DNA of 64,000 nucleotides from Nephrocerus scutellatus (taxonomy: Eukaryota; Arthropoda; Insecta; Diptera; Pipunculidae). Of the stretch, positions 51,342 through 63,519 are shown one piece after another. The position numbers were made by a program, and so were the translations under genes. The stretch lies in NCBI GenBank assembly GCA_947095585.1, contig OX352762.1, forward strand, positions 29,798,669 to 29,862,668, written 5' to 3'. Under the pieces are notes generated by a model that worked only from the letters and a program-made list of their open reading frames with translations, did no database searches and was not told the DNA's origin. Numbering within the stretch: the stretch's first letter is position 1; each line of letters begins with the position of its first letter.

Positions 51342-51926
51342 TATATAGATTTATATAGATAGCTGGTTGGCACTCAGGTAACCTATTCCAAAATATAACG
51401 GGTTCGTGTTCGTATAACCAGCTGCATGCCACCTCTCCTTGAATTCAACCGCAATACTCGTGGCGCTCTAAATGCTCATCAGTTAACCTTAAGCCCATCT
51501 TCGTACGTACAGTTAAGTTCAGGGATTCGCTCTTCAGCCATACAACTCGTATGTTCTGTCTGCTGCTCTGTCTTCCCACTCATTAGGATCCACAGTCATT
51601 CAAAACACAAGCTCATAGACATCACCTCTTTTCTCCTCCTCTTCCCACGCTGTGCCAAGCATTTAGCAGAGCATTATAAGGGTGCGCGAATTATTAAAAA
51701 AAATCTAAAATTTAATAAGGCTGCTATTTAAAAATTCTGAACGAATCATTAACAGGATTTATTGGAATAAAATTGTATAATGACTGCATGATGCAGGTAT
51801 CTGAAAAGTTTAAAAGTATAACCAAAACCTTCTCATTATGGTACAAAACTCCTACCCAAAATTTGAACTCGATTGAAGGAACGGTGTGGAATCTAATAAG
51901 GAACATACATACATACCTACTACATA
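51342..51926. other. Unassigned DNA between MITE and Helitron end
   Basis: Short open frames without motif. Nothing else recognised. Confidence 0.35.
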
Positions 51927-51960
51927 CTAGCTGTTCGCAGGTGCTTCGCTACACGCTATC
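51927..51960 (-). mobile_element. Helitron-like 3' terminus (minus)
   Basis: CTAG at 51927-51930 followed by CTGTTCGCAGGTGCTTCGCT, the inverted form of a Helitron 3' end. The element body is cut off by the LINE copy that starts about 51965. Confidence 0.5.
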
Positions 51961-51964
51961 ACCA

Positions 51965-53790
51965 TCAACTCATCATCATATTTGGCTCTACAACCGGGGT
52001 CCGGTCCTGGCCTCCCGCAAAAGTATCTCCACCAATCCCGATTTCGAGCCGATGTCACCCAGTTTGGCATCCCTAAACTCTGGGCGTCCAGCACCCGAAT
52101 TCCGGTTTTGTGACAAATGAGACTGACAAATGACTTTATTTATTTTTTCGACTAGTCAGTTCTCATTCTCATCAAATTTCCGATTCCCGTATGGCAAGTG
52201 AGTTTCAAGATTTGCTAAATTTTAGAACACGAGTGTTTTGGTTTGTTGTGCTCTAATTTGAAATTTCTTGAATTAAATTGAATATGTGATTGTCTTGTCG
52301 TGTCAAAAGAAATGGTTTTTTTTAATTAAAATAAAATTAATTTGATTTGTAAACTATTATTAAATTATTAACGAATGGATTTCTTGCTTACCTATTCGAG
52401 CTCTTACAAGATTAACTTCCAACGGAGGTAAAGTCTAACTTTGTGAACACAAAAGTTAGGTTTTTTTAATTTATTTTATTTTGTTTTAGATTTCGGCTCT
52501 TAAGATTTCGATGAAATTTACGGAATATCAAAGATCTATTTGAAGCCTGTACTGACCCAGAATTTATTCGTTTCTTTTAAATTGAATAAATTTTTTTGTA
52601 AAATTTAATTCAACTCACATGGAACGCTTTTTTGCGTTGTAATGACATACTCGTAGTATTAGTTAATAAAAAAAATATACAAAGTAGTTTCCTCGTTTAT
52701 CATCGAATAACAAATGATGACTTCTTTTGAGAGATATTATGACTTTTATTTTCTCAGTCATTAAACAGGAATCGCCTTTATGAGTTTCTTTTACCAGTTA
52801 GAATGTTTATACTTATTAAAGCCATAAATGACATTTCTCATAGAACCGGAATTTGGCTGCTGGTCTACGCCATCCTTACAGCGTAGGCTCCAAGGCCAGG
52901 TTGAAAAGGACGCAGGCCAGTTCATCCCATTGTCGGAGCCCGTTATAGATGTTGAATGGGCTAGATGGTGATCCGGATATTTTTACTCGGCTTATAACAT
53001 TGGTCATGGTCGACCTACATAGTCGTGTCAGTTTATTTAAAGTCTATAAAAAGATGTGAGTTTTGAAACTCTAGACATTTTTCCATCACCTGCATAAGGG
53101 TGTAAATCTGATCAGTTGTTGATTTGCCTGGGATGAATACAGACTGGTGTGGACCAATGATGACTTTAGCGTATGGGGCTATGCTGTCTTGAAGGATAGA
53201 CGAGAAAATCTTATACGCTGTACTTAAGAACGTTATACTACGATAATTTCTGCATTTTGTGATATGTCCCTTCTTATGTATGGGGCATAGATTCTAGCAT
53301 AGCATCTTCCTCCCTGGGATCCCATCAGATCCCTGGGCCTTATTATTTATAAGCCGATTTATAGCTCTGCTAACTTCGTCTATGCTTTGTGGTGGCAGTA
53401 TGGTATGATCTTTGGTCATTGGTGGAGCCTCCAATTCCGCAGTTAACTGGCCATTAAGCTACTCATGAAAGTCCTCTTCCCATCGCTATAAGATTCGTTT
53501 AATATCGGCGACAGATTACCCTCTTTTCCTTGCAGTATGTGCAATGCGGTGTATATTGCGTCATACCTCGGACTCTTTGGTAGAACTTCCGCGCCTGGTG
53601 CGGTCCTTGCTTTCTGTACTGTTCTAGTTCACGGACGAGATTGTTCTCCCAGGCTACTTTCTTTCGCCGGTGAACTGTTTTTTCATATCTTCTGAGCTCT
53701 TTATAATCATCTTCCCCCTCAATAGCGCAATGAAAAATCCATGATTTGTAAAAATCATTCGGTTGACCCATTGAACCGGAGTCTGACCAC
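51965..53790 (-). pseudogene. LINE copy D, with nested TIR element and deletions
   Basis: The 3' tail (TCATCATCATATTTGGC, 51972) and terminal coding end are at 51965-52088, followed by a 774 bp TIR element (52089-52862). Then LINE resumes, but about 730 bp present in copy C (44725-45455) is deleted at about 52892. RT pieces follow to about 53260, and 53771-53499 encodes the pre-RT region (YKELRRYEKTVHRRKKVAWE). It extends further 5' than copies A and C, giving the fullest view of the family. Confidence 0.82.
52089..52862. mobile_element. 774 bp non-autonomous TIR element inside LINE D
   Basis: The left end is CAGCACCCGAATTCCGGTTT and the right end, inverted, is CAGCAGCCAAATTCCGGTTC; both continue TRTGASAAATG. 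The interior is AT-rich and non-coding. Comparison with copy C (GGGCGTCCTGGTCTACGCC) shows no clear target duplication. The CAG...CTG termini recall hAT, but the missing 8 bp duplication argues against a firm call. Confidence 0.7.
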
Positions 53791-53978
53791 TTCCAAAATA
53801 TGAAGGAAAATTACGCAAAGCTTGAACGCGATCGGTTAAAGGGTTTGGCAGTCTTTATGGAGCATACATACATACATTTATACATACATTTATGCATGCA
53901 TTTATACACAAAGACATACATACATATATACATACAGACATTCCTGCATACATTGATAGTTTCACTTTTAAATAAATA

Positions 53979-54200
53979 CTAGTTGAGTACCCGGCGTTGC
54001 TCAAAACACCCACCATAATCCGACCACACCCACCCTCATCGTACACCATCTTCGACCAACTTATCCCCAGATCTTGTTTATGCATTAATTTACGAATGAA
54101 TTTTGCATTAATTAATTTTTACTCCATGAAACGTAAAATTAACTTAACAGTGAACTGGAAGCCACCAATTTTTTGTTATATATTTTTTATATAAAATTAT
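53979..54200 (-). mobile_element. Helitron-like 3' end (minus), body uncertain
   Basis: CTAG at 53979-53982 with A before it, then TTGAGTACCCGGCGTTGCTC, which is a standard inverted Helitron 3' end with the CCGGCGTTGC block. How far the element extends to the right is not clear. A (CATA)n-rich stretch (53860-53935) lies just outside. Confidence 0.55.
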
Positions 54201-55085
54201 TTAAATAAATGTTTAGTGGCAGAGATAATTATGATGATTGAATTGAAGATTATGCTTAATTTAAGTAACATGCATTTAATATTCAACCTCAGTTAATTTT
54301 TCTTAAATCCTTAATGTAAATCCTAATGTTTTCCTGGAAATTTAAATTTCATTTGCGCAGATGTGAGAAAGAATGTTTGGACATGCAACATTGCAGAAAT
54401 GTAACAATACACCATACTGCAATAAGCTATGTAATATGCGGGTTGAAGGATCCCTATAAGGAAGAGCAAGTGTGGATAATATGAGCAGAAAATAACTGAA
54501 CATAGTCAGAGTATTAGGTTTATTCCAAGCATGGTAAGGTACATACAATACCAAACGCTTTCATGTACAACCCGCAGAATTTGTTGTGTTGAAAGGATTT
54601 AAAACTATAGGATGGCGGTCTGTCTCCCCTGGCTAATCTTATGCAATATACAGCGAAAAACTCCAACAAATCCGCACACTAAAACCCAATGTGAAGTACA
54701 ATTAAAACACGAACAAAAGACCAACACAAAACGGCCACAAACATACATAACTGTTTAATAGCAATATTTATAGTTTATTGTATATATTTAGTAATACTCG
54801 TTGTATGTATGTATTCGATTCGACCAGCGTTTTGGATGCTTGGTGGATGGATGATGTTTTGTCGTGTAGGTACTAAAAGGATGTTTTATTTGCATTTGCA
54901 AAATCCTTTTCTCTTTTCAATCGATGGTGCGATGCAATAACCTTTCTACCTAAATTTTGCGAATAAAAAAAAAATTATTTTATTAGAGTATAACTAGCCC
55001 CCCTCAGGTAGAATATGAAATAGGTGGTAAATCTGGAACTAGAACTGTTTTAAAATAAATTAAAGTTGCTGCAATGTTTTTAATG
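54201..55085. other. AT-rich DNA, nothing recognised
   Basis: No supported gene or repeat in about 880 bp. Confidence 0.4.
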
Positions 55086-56110
55086 AAAATCTGGACCCTC
55101 ATATAGACCCACCAAGGGACCCCCAGAAAACCGCTCAGAACACTCTTAAGACTCCCTTTAAACACCACTCAAAACCCTCTTAAAACAAAATCAATACCCT
55201 CTCAGAGTTTCCTCAGGACCAACTCAAGACCTCCTCAAGAACCCCTCAAGACTCCTCTCAATACCCCTCAAAATCTACTAAGAACCCAACTCAAGACCCT
55301 CTCAAAACTCCTTCAAGACGGCATCAAACCACCTCAAGGCCACCCAAGACAAGCCTCAAGACCCCACTGAATATCCCTCTCAAGACCGCACTCAATACCA
55401 CCTTAAGACTATCTCAAGACGTCCTCAATAATAATAAAAATATTCGGCGCGACAAACCATTGTGGTCCAAGACCTAGCTTCTTGCGACCATTTGTGTTGC
55501 GCATGTATATTTTTGGACACAAATGGAAGGGACCTACAATTTAAGGCCGGATCCGAACGGCTAATTGAGAAGCTTTCGGTGACAAGTTTTTACTCTCGGA
55601 ACGTTTATCACCCATTCGCGAGAGGTGGGACACCCTGAAAAATAGTTTTGGTGTTACTGGGATTCGAACCACGAAAACCCTGCTCAGTAGCCATGTTCAT
55701 TTCCCCTGAGCCTACAAGAATGCCTTAAAAATATACCACTTAAGACCCTGTTAAACCCCCTTAAGATCACCTCAAGACGACCTGACAACCACAACACTCC
55801 CCTCAAGATCCCATAGGAACACTCCTCAAAACCTGCCCCAGAAAAGTCTTCCACAAAAACGCCTACGAGACCGTCAACTCACAGCATTAGAATGAAAAAA
55901 TCATGACAGAATAACATATAAGACCCTGTTAAAACCACCTTAAGATCTCCTCAAGACCACTTCAAGACTCCTAACCACCACAACACTCCCATTAAGAGCC
56001 CATAAGAACACTCCTCAAGACCGGCCTCCGAAAAGTCTTCCACAAAAAATCTTACGAGACCTTCAACTCACAGCATTAGAATGAAAAAAGCGTGATAGAA
56101 TGACATATAA
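55086..56110. repeat. Degenerate AAGACC/CTCAAG tandem array split by a SINE
   Basis: Units of about 14-28 bp built on CTCAAGACCCCCTC recur for more than 600 bp on both sides of the SINE at 55432-55735. After the SINE a longer direct repeat is also visible: CACCTCAAGAC...AAAAGTCTTCCACAAAAA occurs at about 55840 and 56030 with CAGCATTAGAATGAAAAAA following both. Confidence 0.75.
55432..55735 (-). mobile_element. tRNA-derived SINE, copy 3
   Basis: Minus orientation: TGAGCAGGGTTTTCGTGGTT then GTTCGAATCCCAG (B box), CCACCTCTCGCGAATGGG, AAGCTTCTCAATTAGCCG, TTGTAGGTCCCTTCCATTTG and the end TTTGTCGCGCCGAATA. It is the best preserved of three copies. Confidence 0.82.
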
Positions 56111-56242
56111 ACCGACAGAAAGACATAGGCAAGTTAATATAAAAGCATTTAAGAAGGTTCAAAATTTTTTTTAAGATGCTTTCGGGAAATCACCATGAGC
56201 TTCATCGATTAATTGGTTAAAAAAAACTTATAAAATAATCAT

Positions 56243-56560
56243 AATTATCATAATCTACAACCGGGATCCGGTCTCCCGGGGGTTCCGCAAAAAAGTTTTT
56301 TTCGGGCGAGGATATTGGCCTCGCGCCAACCTTACTTTGAGGGGACTAGCCCGATCATTCAGTTTTTCCTCTATTGGAGGAAAATTACCGGCGGCCACCA
56401 TGTGGAGGTTTGATCGTACTTCCATCAGTCAGATATAGCTTCGGCCACCTGCAATACTGATGCATTTTGTGTTATTTCCCCATATTCTGCTGATGGTTGA
56501 CCGTTATAGTCATAATAAAAGTAATATGTAATAATAATTGCCTAATAACATAATTACCGA
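56243..56560 (-). repeat. LINE tail relic and unassigned repeat
   Basis: TCATAATCTACAACCGGGAT then CCGGTCTCC is a degenerate copy of the 3' end of the A/C/D LINE family. The following 250 bp (GCGGCCACCATGTGGAGG region) has a repeat-like look but could not be assigned. Confidence 0.5.
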
Positions 56561-56574
56561 CCGACTACACTTTT

Positions 56575-56912
56575 TGTAAAAATTTGGAAGTGATCAGGCC
56601 CCTGGGTCGGGTGGCACCCATACAAATTTTATAAAAAATAGTACCCGATTTTCTTAAAATTTTATACCCGATCACTTCCAAATTTCGACAAAAAGTGTTG
56701 TCCATCGGAGATATACATGCTTATAAAATTTGAAGAAAATCGGGTACATTTTGTAAAATATTTGTATATTTTAATAGCAAGTTTTTTCATGGGAGGTACA
56801 AAAGTGTTCAAAGTTTCAATAAAATCGGGCACTATGAAGTGAGTTAGAAATTGATCACAAGATTTGGTGTGCCAGTTCGCCAGCCAGCCAGCCACGGGCA
56901 CGCGAAGTTAAT
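56575..56912. repeat. Family R fragment with internal inversion
   Basis: 56575-56665 carries an inverted module (GTAGTACCCGATTTTCTTAA), while 56667-56912 carries the forward orientation ending in CCAGCCAGCCAGCCACGGGC and CGCGAAGTTAATATA. The two meet head to head at AAAATTTTATA/CCCGATCAC. Confidence 0.65.
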
Positions 56913-57120
56913 ATAAACAATTTAAAAATACATTCCCTCCTTCATCACGGTCTTGTATGCATGTACCAAAGTGTAGGCGTGTTTCATTAAAAATTCCTTT
57001 GACGATATGCGTTTTTTGGTTTGCAAACCCAAGGTTTTTTTTATTGCAGGATTTCAGAATTGATATTTTGTAATCCGGATCCCGGTATGTATGTGTATTT
57101 CTAATGTATAAAATCGTTCG

Positions 57121-57372
57121 TAGGTTAAGTTAGGTTGAAGTGGCCGTCAGTCAAAACCGACGCCCTTAGACCAAGAAGGTCCGTTGTGATACCACAAGGA
57201 TCTAGAAAATCCCACGCCTACTCCATGAACCACTTGGAGCTTCGTATGAACCGCAATAGACTATTAATGTCAATTTTGGTTACATCGTTGAGATCGTTGA
57301 AAAAGAACGCTCCCAGATGGAGCTTCCGCCTATTCGAGAGGGCTGGGCACGTACAAAGTAGATGGAGATGGA
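57121..57372 (-). repeat. 3' fragment of an RNase H-type LINE
   Basis: It begins GTAGGTTAAGTTAGGTTGAA with GTGGCCGTCAG, then GTCCGTTGTGATACCACAAG. Such GGTTAGGTTGAAGTGG sequences are common in fly genomes and correspond to inverted 3' ends of LOA-like LINEs. No coding sequence is left. Confidence 0.5.
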
Positions 57373-57384
57373 ATAGCTTAAATA

Positions 57385-58088
57385 ATTTAAAAAATTTACA
57401 TTGTTTAATCTTAAAAATTTAATTTTTTTTCAAAAAAGATTAACAGTAACCTTGTAGCTGGAAGTGTTCAAGTGTTATAGGGTGTAAAGCGTGTAAGAGC
57501 AAAAGTACGTTTTCAATCATTTCACAAACTTTCAATTTTAATCCTGTTGCAGTTGACCTATTCCAGAAATATTATGAGGTGAAGTTGTAGAAAATTCAAT
57601 GGGCTTTAATACTGCATTTGTCAAAAAAAATTATCCAATAGCATTTTTCGAAATAATCGCGTTTGAAAATAAAATTTTAAAAAAACCTTTCTTTGTTTGA
57701 CTTTGACGACGTTTATATCGGTAATGGAGTAGAATTTAAAAAATAATTACATTTTTTTAACCTTAAAGATTTAGTTTTCTATTAAAATAGATGAAGAGTA
57801 ATATTGTAGCTTGATGAAGGGTTACAGCTTGTAAAGTGATGTAAGGTCAAAAGTACGTATCTCTGTTTTAAAACTACGTACACCACAAAACAATTGATAA
57901 AAACCATTCTGTTTTGAATATTCCTATGCGTGATACCATTTAAGAATCTGCATTAATGTCGCAAGTTTTTCTGATAGTCGGTCAATTTCCTGTAGTACAT
58001 TGTTTTTCCGCCAGAGCTACTTAAAAATCAATCAAAAAATTTTTTCCGTAAATAACCAAGGAATCACCCCTGAACCGATACACCCTGT
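57385..58088 (+). mobile_element. Tc1-like TIR element without the family R insertion
   Basis: It matches 20560-20855 and 22076-22371 (AGTAACCTTGTAGCTGGAAG, GAAAATAAAATTTTAAAAAA, TTGACGACGTTTATATCGG) and ends ACCGATACACCCTG followed by TA. The left terminus is missing, replaced near 57385 by LINE sequence. Confidence 0.7.
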
Positions 58089-58517
58089 AAGCATACTACA
58101 GCGTGCCAACATTAACAGCACCATCAGTTTTTATCAGCGCTTTTTTTTCTGCCATTGATGTTGTCATAACTTGCTGCCGTGTCATTCATTTTCTTGTGAG
58201 ATTTTTTGCTTTTCGAAGCTAATGATCTCACCTTGGTTCTTGTTTACATTATTTTTGCCACCTCCGTTTTATTTTGTGTGCTGTTGCTGCGTAGAGAAGT
58301 TTTTCTTTTTGTTTTTTTTATTCTTAAATCATGACTTTTACACATATTGTTAAAAGCATGGTCAACATATGTGTCTTCGGGAAATGATAAGAATAGCAAA
58401 ATTACAAGTTTAATTTTTTTTATAATCTAGTTTGGATATTTTTTTTTTAATTATGTTAAAACTCTACTAAGAAGGATAATAGTGATAATTTCTTAAATTA
58501 AATTATACATCCATACT
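58089..58517. other. T-rich DNA, nothing recognised
   Basis: One short plus-strand open frame (58171-58353) is rich in Phe and Cys and resembles low-complexity translation. No gene supported. Confidence 0.4.
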
Positions 58518-58914
58518 TCCATATATATACTAATATTATAAATGTGAAAGTGTCTGTCTGTATGTTACGTTTTGACGGCTAAACGGCTGGACCTGTTTGG
58601 CTAATTTTTTTAAATGTTCGTAATAATTCGGGGATTATTATATAAACCTGACAAATTGGAAAATTCAGGAAAAACTGAAAAAATGCCGTTGCCATGCCAT
58701 GGGATTTATGTATGACCTCGCAACCATATGCTACAGTTTTGGGTAGTTGGGGTGGGACTCAATGGTGTGCGGTTACAATTTTCAGTATTGGAGCGGTCAG
58801 TAAGGTGTAAGGTGCAGCAAGACATCGCCTGTTATTTTGGCTTTTGTACGGTCTAAACGGTGTCTTGGTTGTGGGGGTCGGCGGGTCCCGGGTAACGACG
58901 GGATTAACAACTAG
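58518..58914 (+). mobile_element. Non-autonomous Helitron-like element
   Basis: It begins TCCATATATATACTAATATT with ATAAATGTGAAAGTG and GACGGCTAAACGGCTGGACC, a widespread insect Helitron 5' region. It ends CTAG at 58911-58914 followed by T, with a TCCCG/CGGGA hairpin about 12 nt before. It shares an internal ATGTTCGTAATA word with the Helitron at 19644-20092. Confidence 0.7.
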
Positions 58915-60484
58915 TAGTATACATAACACAACATAACATAAAATGTTTAGAGAAATTTCATTTTAATGAACGAAAGGAAAAGGGTTTAAAGCCATGGCAT
59001 CAGTGGAAGGTTATTTCCAATTTTTATTCTCATCCATAAATGTTATTTAAAATTGCAAATTAACTGTTGGAATTGGTTTATCATCAGCAAGAAGCAGTAA
59101 AAGCTATTTTGAGTGCTAATTTGACTTTTAAGATTGTCTCATTTAAACCCTTTTTTTAAAGCTTATCTTAAATCATGGTGATTCTTTTCTCTCTCGCTTT
59201 TAATGGGGCCCCAAACGTTGTATGAGATTAGTTGTCAAGAGATTGTATGCAAAATCCCGACATCATACACCAAACATGTAATATATTTTATTATTTGCGT
59301 AAAATTTTGGATAAATTCCAAAACACATTTCAAAACAGTTAAGATAATGTTCTTACCAAAGTCTTTGTAAATAATGAATTTAATGTGATATGATTATATA
59401 AGTGCGGGATGCCAGACCGGACCCCAGTTGTAGAGCCAAATATGATGATGATTGTATCTGTGATACTTTTAGACTGTGCACAAAATCGGAACTGTTTATT
59501 GGTATTTCTATTCAATTAACACAAACTTATTTATATTATACTAAACCATTTGGAACTTATTCCCAACAATCTTTAAAAGATGTATACTTTGTCAGAAAAA
59601 AATTAGAGCTATTCTTCTTGTAGAACTGTTGCTTAAAAACGTTTGCGGAAAAAAAATTAAATTTCTTGACAGTTTATTCCATTTCAAATTCCATTGCCCC
59701 AATGATCTAGTATGCACTTTTGCATCCGGATAAACAGATCGTCCAAACACTGATGCTATCGTTTCAAACCAATCTTTGAGAAAATGTTTTTATGGGCTCT
59801 TTCCTTTACAAATGATGAAATGAGTGGCGATGCTCATTATTGTTGATTAAGAAAAACAATTTATATATTATGGATAAAATTATATGATCCTCCTTTTAAC
59901 AGATGGACAAATGGAGAAAACAGAAAAACTGTTAAAATAAAATAGTAATTTCACATAGTCTCACAATGTGCTCAAATTATTAACAATTATTGACAAATGC
60001 TTGAAATTATTTAAAGTTTCGGAAAAATAAAGTCAACGCTTTTCAGCAAATTAATCTCAGCGCAACCTCACAAAAATCAAACTCTGTTATGTATTAGTCA
60101 ATCATTAGTGAAAATAGCCCAATTTTCCACATAATTGGGCGGAACTTATATAAATTTTGTTTTTGTTTGGTTGACGACGATGTACGAGAGTACGACACTG
60201 TGACAGAAAAACAAAGAAATTAAATTGCCTTACGCGTGGGATATTCGTGTGTTCCCTATGCGCACTTATTCTATTCCATTCCTCTCTATTGAAATACATA
60301 CAATTACTTTTTAAATGAAGTCAGAGTGCATCAGCATCGGAGACAAATGCCAACAACTAACAATCGAATCATTAAGAAAAATGGAAAGTAAATGCAATAG
60401 TTCTTATCCATTTTCTTCTATTTCTCTTTTGTTGTGCCCTATTTGTTAAGTTTTTTTACTAACATACGAGTATTTCCCATTTAC
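58915..60484. other. AT-rich DNA with one LINE tail relic
   Basis: At about 59405-59452, GATGCCAGACCGGACCCCAG and TTGTAGAGCCAAATATGATG match the 3' end of the A/C/D LINE family in plus orientation. The rest shows no recognised feature. Confidence 0.5.
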
Positions 60485-61400
60485 TTCTTTCATAGTTTCT
60501 TGTTATTAAATTCTCTATATTAACTTCACTTGCCCGTGGGTCGTCGGTCGGTCGTCGGTCGGTCGTCGGTCGGTCGTCTGTCGTGGATTCTTGCGATCAA
60601 TTTTTAACCCACTTCCCATGGGCCGATTTTATTGAAATTTTGCACACTTGCGTATTTCCGGAGACAACACTTTCTATTAAATTTTGAGGCCCCTCGGGCT
60701 GCGGGGTCGGGGGGCTCCCAAACAAAAATTTTAAAAAATTTACCCGATTTTCTTCAAATTTTACACACATGTGTATACCCAATAAACAATACTTTTTCGA
60801 AAATTTGGTAGTGATCGGGTCCCGGGTTCGGCCGCAAGGCCCTTATACATTTTTTAAATATATGTACTGGCATCAGATATTCGTCGCCCTTTATGGACTG
60901 TGTGCGGTGTGAGCTGCGCAGTCGGCTGCGCTGCATGGTTTTGGTGGTGGTGGAGAGAGAGAGAGAAATCTTAGCGCACGCACAAATGAACCCAGCAAAT
61001 GAAACGAGACATACATGTTTTATGCTTACTTCAACTTACATTTTTATTATATACTGAATTGTATTGTTATTGATGTCGTTTTTTTGTTGTCGTTATCAAC
61101 TTACAGATAGAACAACAAGTTTTCACAATATTCTGTCATTTGGCGTTTTCATAAATTAGTTCAGAGCAGTCAAAGAGTTCTCAAGATAAATGTTCGTGTT
61201 TCTTATTTGCTCAGAGTATGAGCGTGCTCTAAGTGCTCAGAATAAAATGATCTGAGCTTTTTCAATTTTAACATCTGATGTCAAATGTTTGTTTCGATGA
61301 TTTTCTCCTACAATAAAAAAAAATGGCCCAGGATCGAGGGGCTCCCATATCAATTTCTGCGATTAGAGAATTTAGATGAAAAATTTTAATTTTTATGGGT
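60485..61400 (-). mobile_element. Family R repeat, second long copy
   Basis: Inverted relative to the copy at 20855-22075. It starts CTATATTAACTTCACTTGCC, has a GGTCGTCGGTC minisatellite (60538-60580) where the other copy has (CCAG)n, then two modules with ACCCGATTTTCTTCAAATTT, a GA microsatellite (60954-60966), the shared CTCAAGATAAATGTTCGTGT segment, and ends TTTTTATGGGTTG at about 61402. No coding capacity. Confidence 0.75.
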
Positions 61401-61402
61401 TG

Positions 61403-62450
61403 TTTTTTTTTTTTGTTTAAAAAATATGCGTACAAATTATGCAACTTTTTACAGTGTGTTACGAAGTTTTTTTTTGCAAGCACAGATCAAGTAAATGTTT
61501 CCCCTCTTAACACATATTTTATTATAATAACTAACAAAAGCAACAACGATTTACGGTCAAACTCATAAAGTTGTTTAATGTGCACGACTGAGTTCCCGCC
61601 TTTCAAGTGAAATCACGAAAAAAGTGGAAAATTTAATTTACTTTTTGCATAAAAACGTGCAATGTGCAAAGTAGGTCTGAGTGCTCCTTCGTATAATTTT
61701 GATTATGGAAACAGGAAATACACTACCAGCAACAGCATGTGGGGAAAGGGTCTGTTTCTCGCTCTGACATCCCGTACTTCTTAGATTTGTTTTAAACAGT
61801 TGAGTAAAAACGTGAATTACTCTTTCTAAGTGCAACTACAATGGCTCGGTATTAAGATATTGTTACAAAATTTAGGTTTTGGAGTTCTTAATATATATTT
61901 TCAAATAGATCACAACACAAGTTTATTAATTTACAAATAATAACTTTAATTAACTAAGAGCAAAAAAACACACGTTCACAATTTTATACTGGACAACTTT
62001 TCTAAGTACACAAAATCATATTATTACTTGTGCTTTACAATGTTTCTCTTAGGAAGTAGCTTAATCACTTTGCAAGAACTTTAAAACTTCACTGGTTAAA
62101 TTCCAATTAACTAATGAAGCCCCTGCAGCGAACGCCACCTTTTATACTCATTGAAAAAAGTACATAATGATTCAAACTTACAGGTTGTTACATTTCAAAT
62201 AATCTTACAGCCTAAAAGTATGCTACATAAAAGTGCTTTTTTTTTAAGAATGCAGTATGCACATTGCGATTTATCTTAGGATTCGAATTCTGTTATAACT
62301 ACTTTTCGTAACAATGCTTTACTTTTAGTATCACAATTTTTTTTTCTCAATATAATTTTAGTATGTTTTAGGATTTTTGTTTCCTGTTAAATTTTATTGA
62401 TAGTCATGATTATTTCATTCAGTGATTGTAACTGTTCTTTTTTCTTTTTT
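61403..62450. other. AT-rich DNA, nothing recognised
   Basis: No supported gene or repeat. Short AT-rich open frames only. Confidence 0.4.
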
Positions 62451-63128
62451 AAATTCTCTTCGCGTGCCGCCCGTGGCTGGCTGGCTATCACACCAAATCT
62501 TGTGATCTATTTTTAACCTACTTCCTAAAGCTCGATTTTATTGAAATTTTGCACACATGTGTACCTCCCATGACTTTCTATTAAAATTTGGTGCTCCCAT
62601 ACAAATATTTTAGAAAAAGTACCCGATTTTCTTCAAATTTTATACGCATGTGTATCTTCGTTGGGAAACACTTCTTACAAAAACTTAGAAGTGATCGGGC
62701 CCCGGGTTCGGGTGGCACCCATAAAAATTTTATAAAAAGTAGTACCTGATTTTCTTAAAATTGTATACGCGAGTGTATCTCTGACGGACATCACTTTTTT
62801 AAAAAATTTTGGCGTGCTCGGGACTCGTTGACGGAAGGCCACATTAAAATTTTTAAAAATTTACCCGATTTTCTTCAAATTTTGTACACACTTGATTAAT
62901 CATATGGACAACGCTTTTTGTAAAAATTTTGAAGTGGCCCCAAGGCCGAGGGGCTTTCATATAAATTTTTAAAAATAAGCCCGATTTTCTTTAAATTTTA
63001 TAGACTGTGTATCTCCGATGGAAACACTTTTAGTAAACATTTTGGAGTGATCAGGATAAGGGGCTCCCTTTGCACTTTGTGTATTAATTAGAGAATTTTC
63101 ACGAACAATTTTAATTTTTATGGGTTGT
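62451..63128 (-). mobile_element. Family R repeat, modular copy
   Basis: It starts near TCTCTTCGCGTGCCGCCCGT with CTGGCTGGCTATC, contains about five tandem modules (each with ACCCGATTTTCTTCAAATTT or a variant and GTGTATCTCCGATGG), and ends AATTTTTATGGGTTG. It lacks the central unique region of the 20855 and 60485 copies. Confidence 0.7.
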
Positions 63129-63519
63129 TTTTATTCTTTTTCATAATTTTCGGTAAAATTCGGTTTATTTCTTTGCAGCCTGTAAGCGCTTGCTAAATTA
63201 CCGAATATAATTTTCGTATCAATAATATGGATTTATTCGTGTGAGATTTAAACTTATTCTTTGCTTGGTTACATATTTTATGAAAGTTTTAACGATGTGT
63301 ATTCTGTTGGCCGAGTTGTCGTTTTTATTCGAGACTTATATGATCTCGGGGAGTCTTAATTGATACAAATGCCTTAGAAATAACCGTTTTATTCAAATGT
63401 TGTGTAATATAAAGAAGTTCGGTTCAGTCGTGATAACTATTTTATAAAAAATAAGTAAGAAGTGCCCCCGGTAATTTAAAGAATTGTTAGTAAAAATCTG
63501 AAAGGGAAAGTATGTAATG
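63129..63519. other. AT-rich DNA, nothing recognised
   Basis: No supported feature in this interval. Confidence 0.4.

Noticed and set aside
58171..58353. Phe/Cys-rich plus-strand frame that could be a small membrane protein
   Set aside because: T-rich low-complexity DNA with no conserved feature or sensible context.
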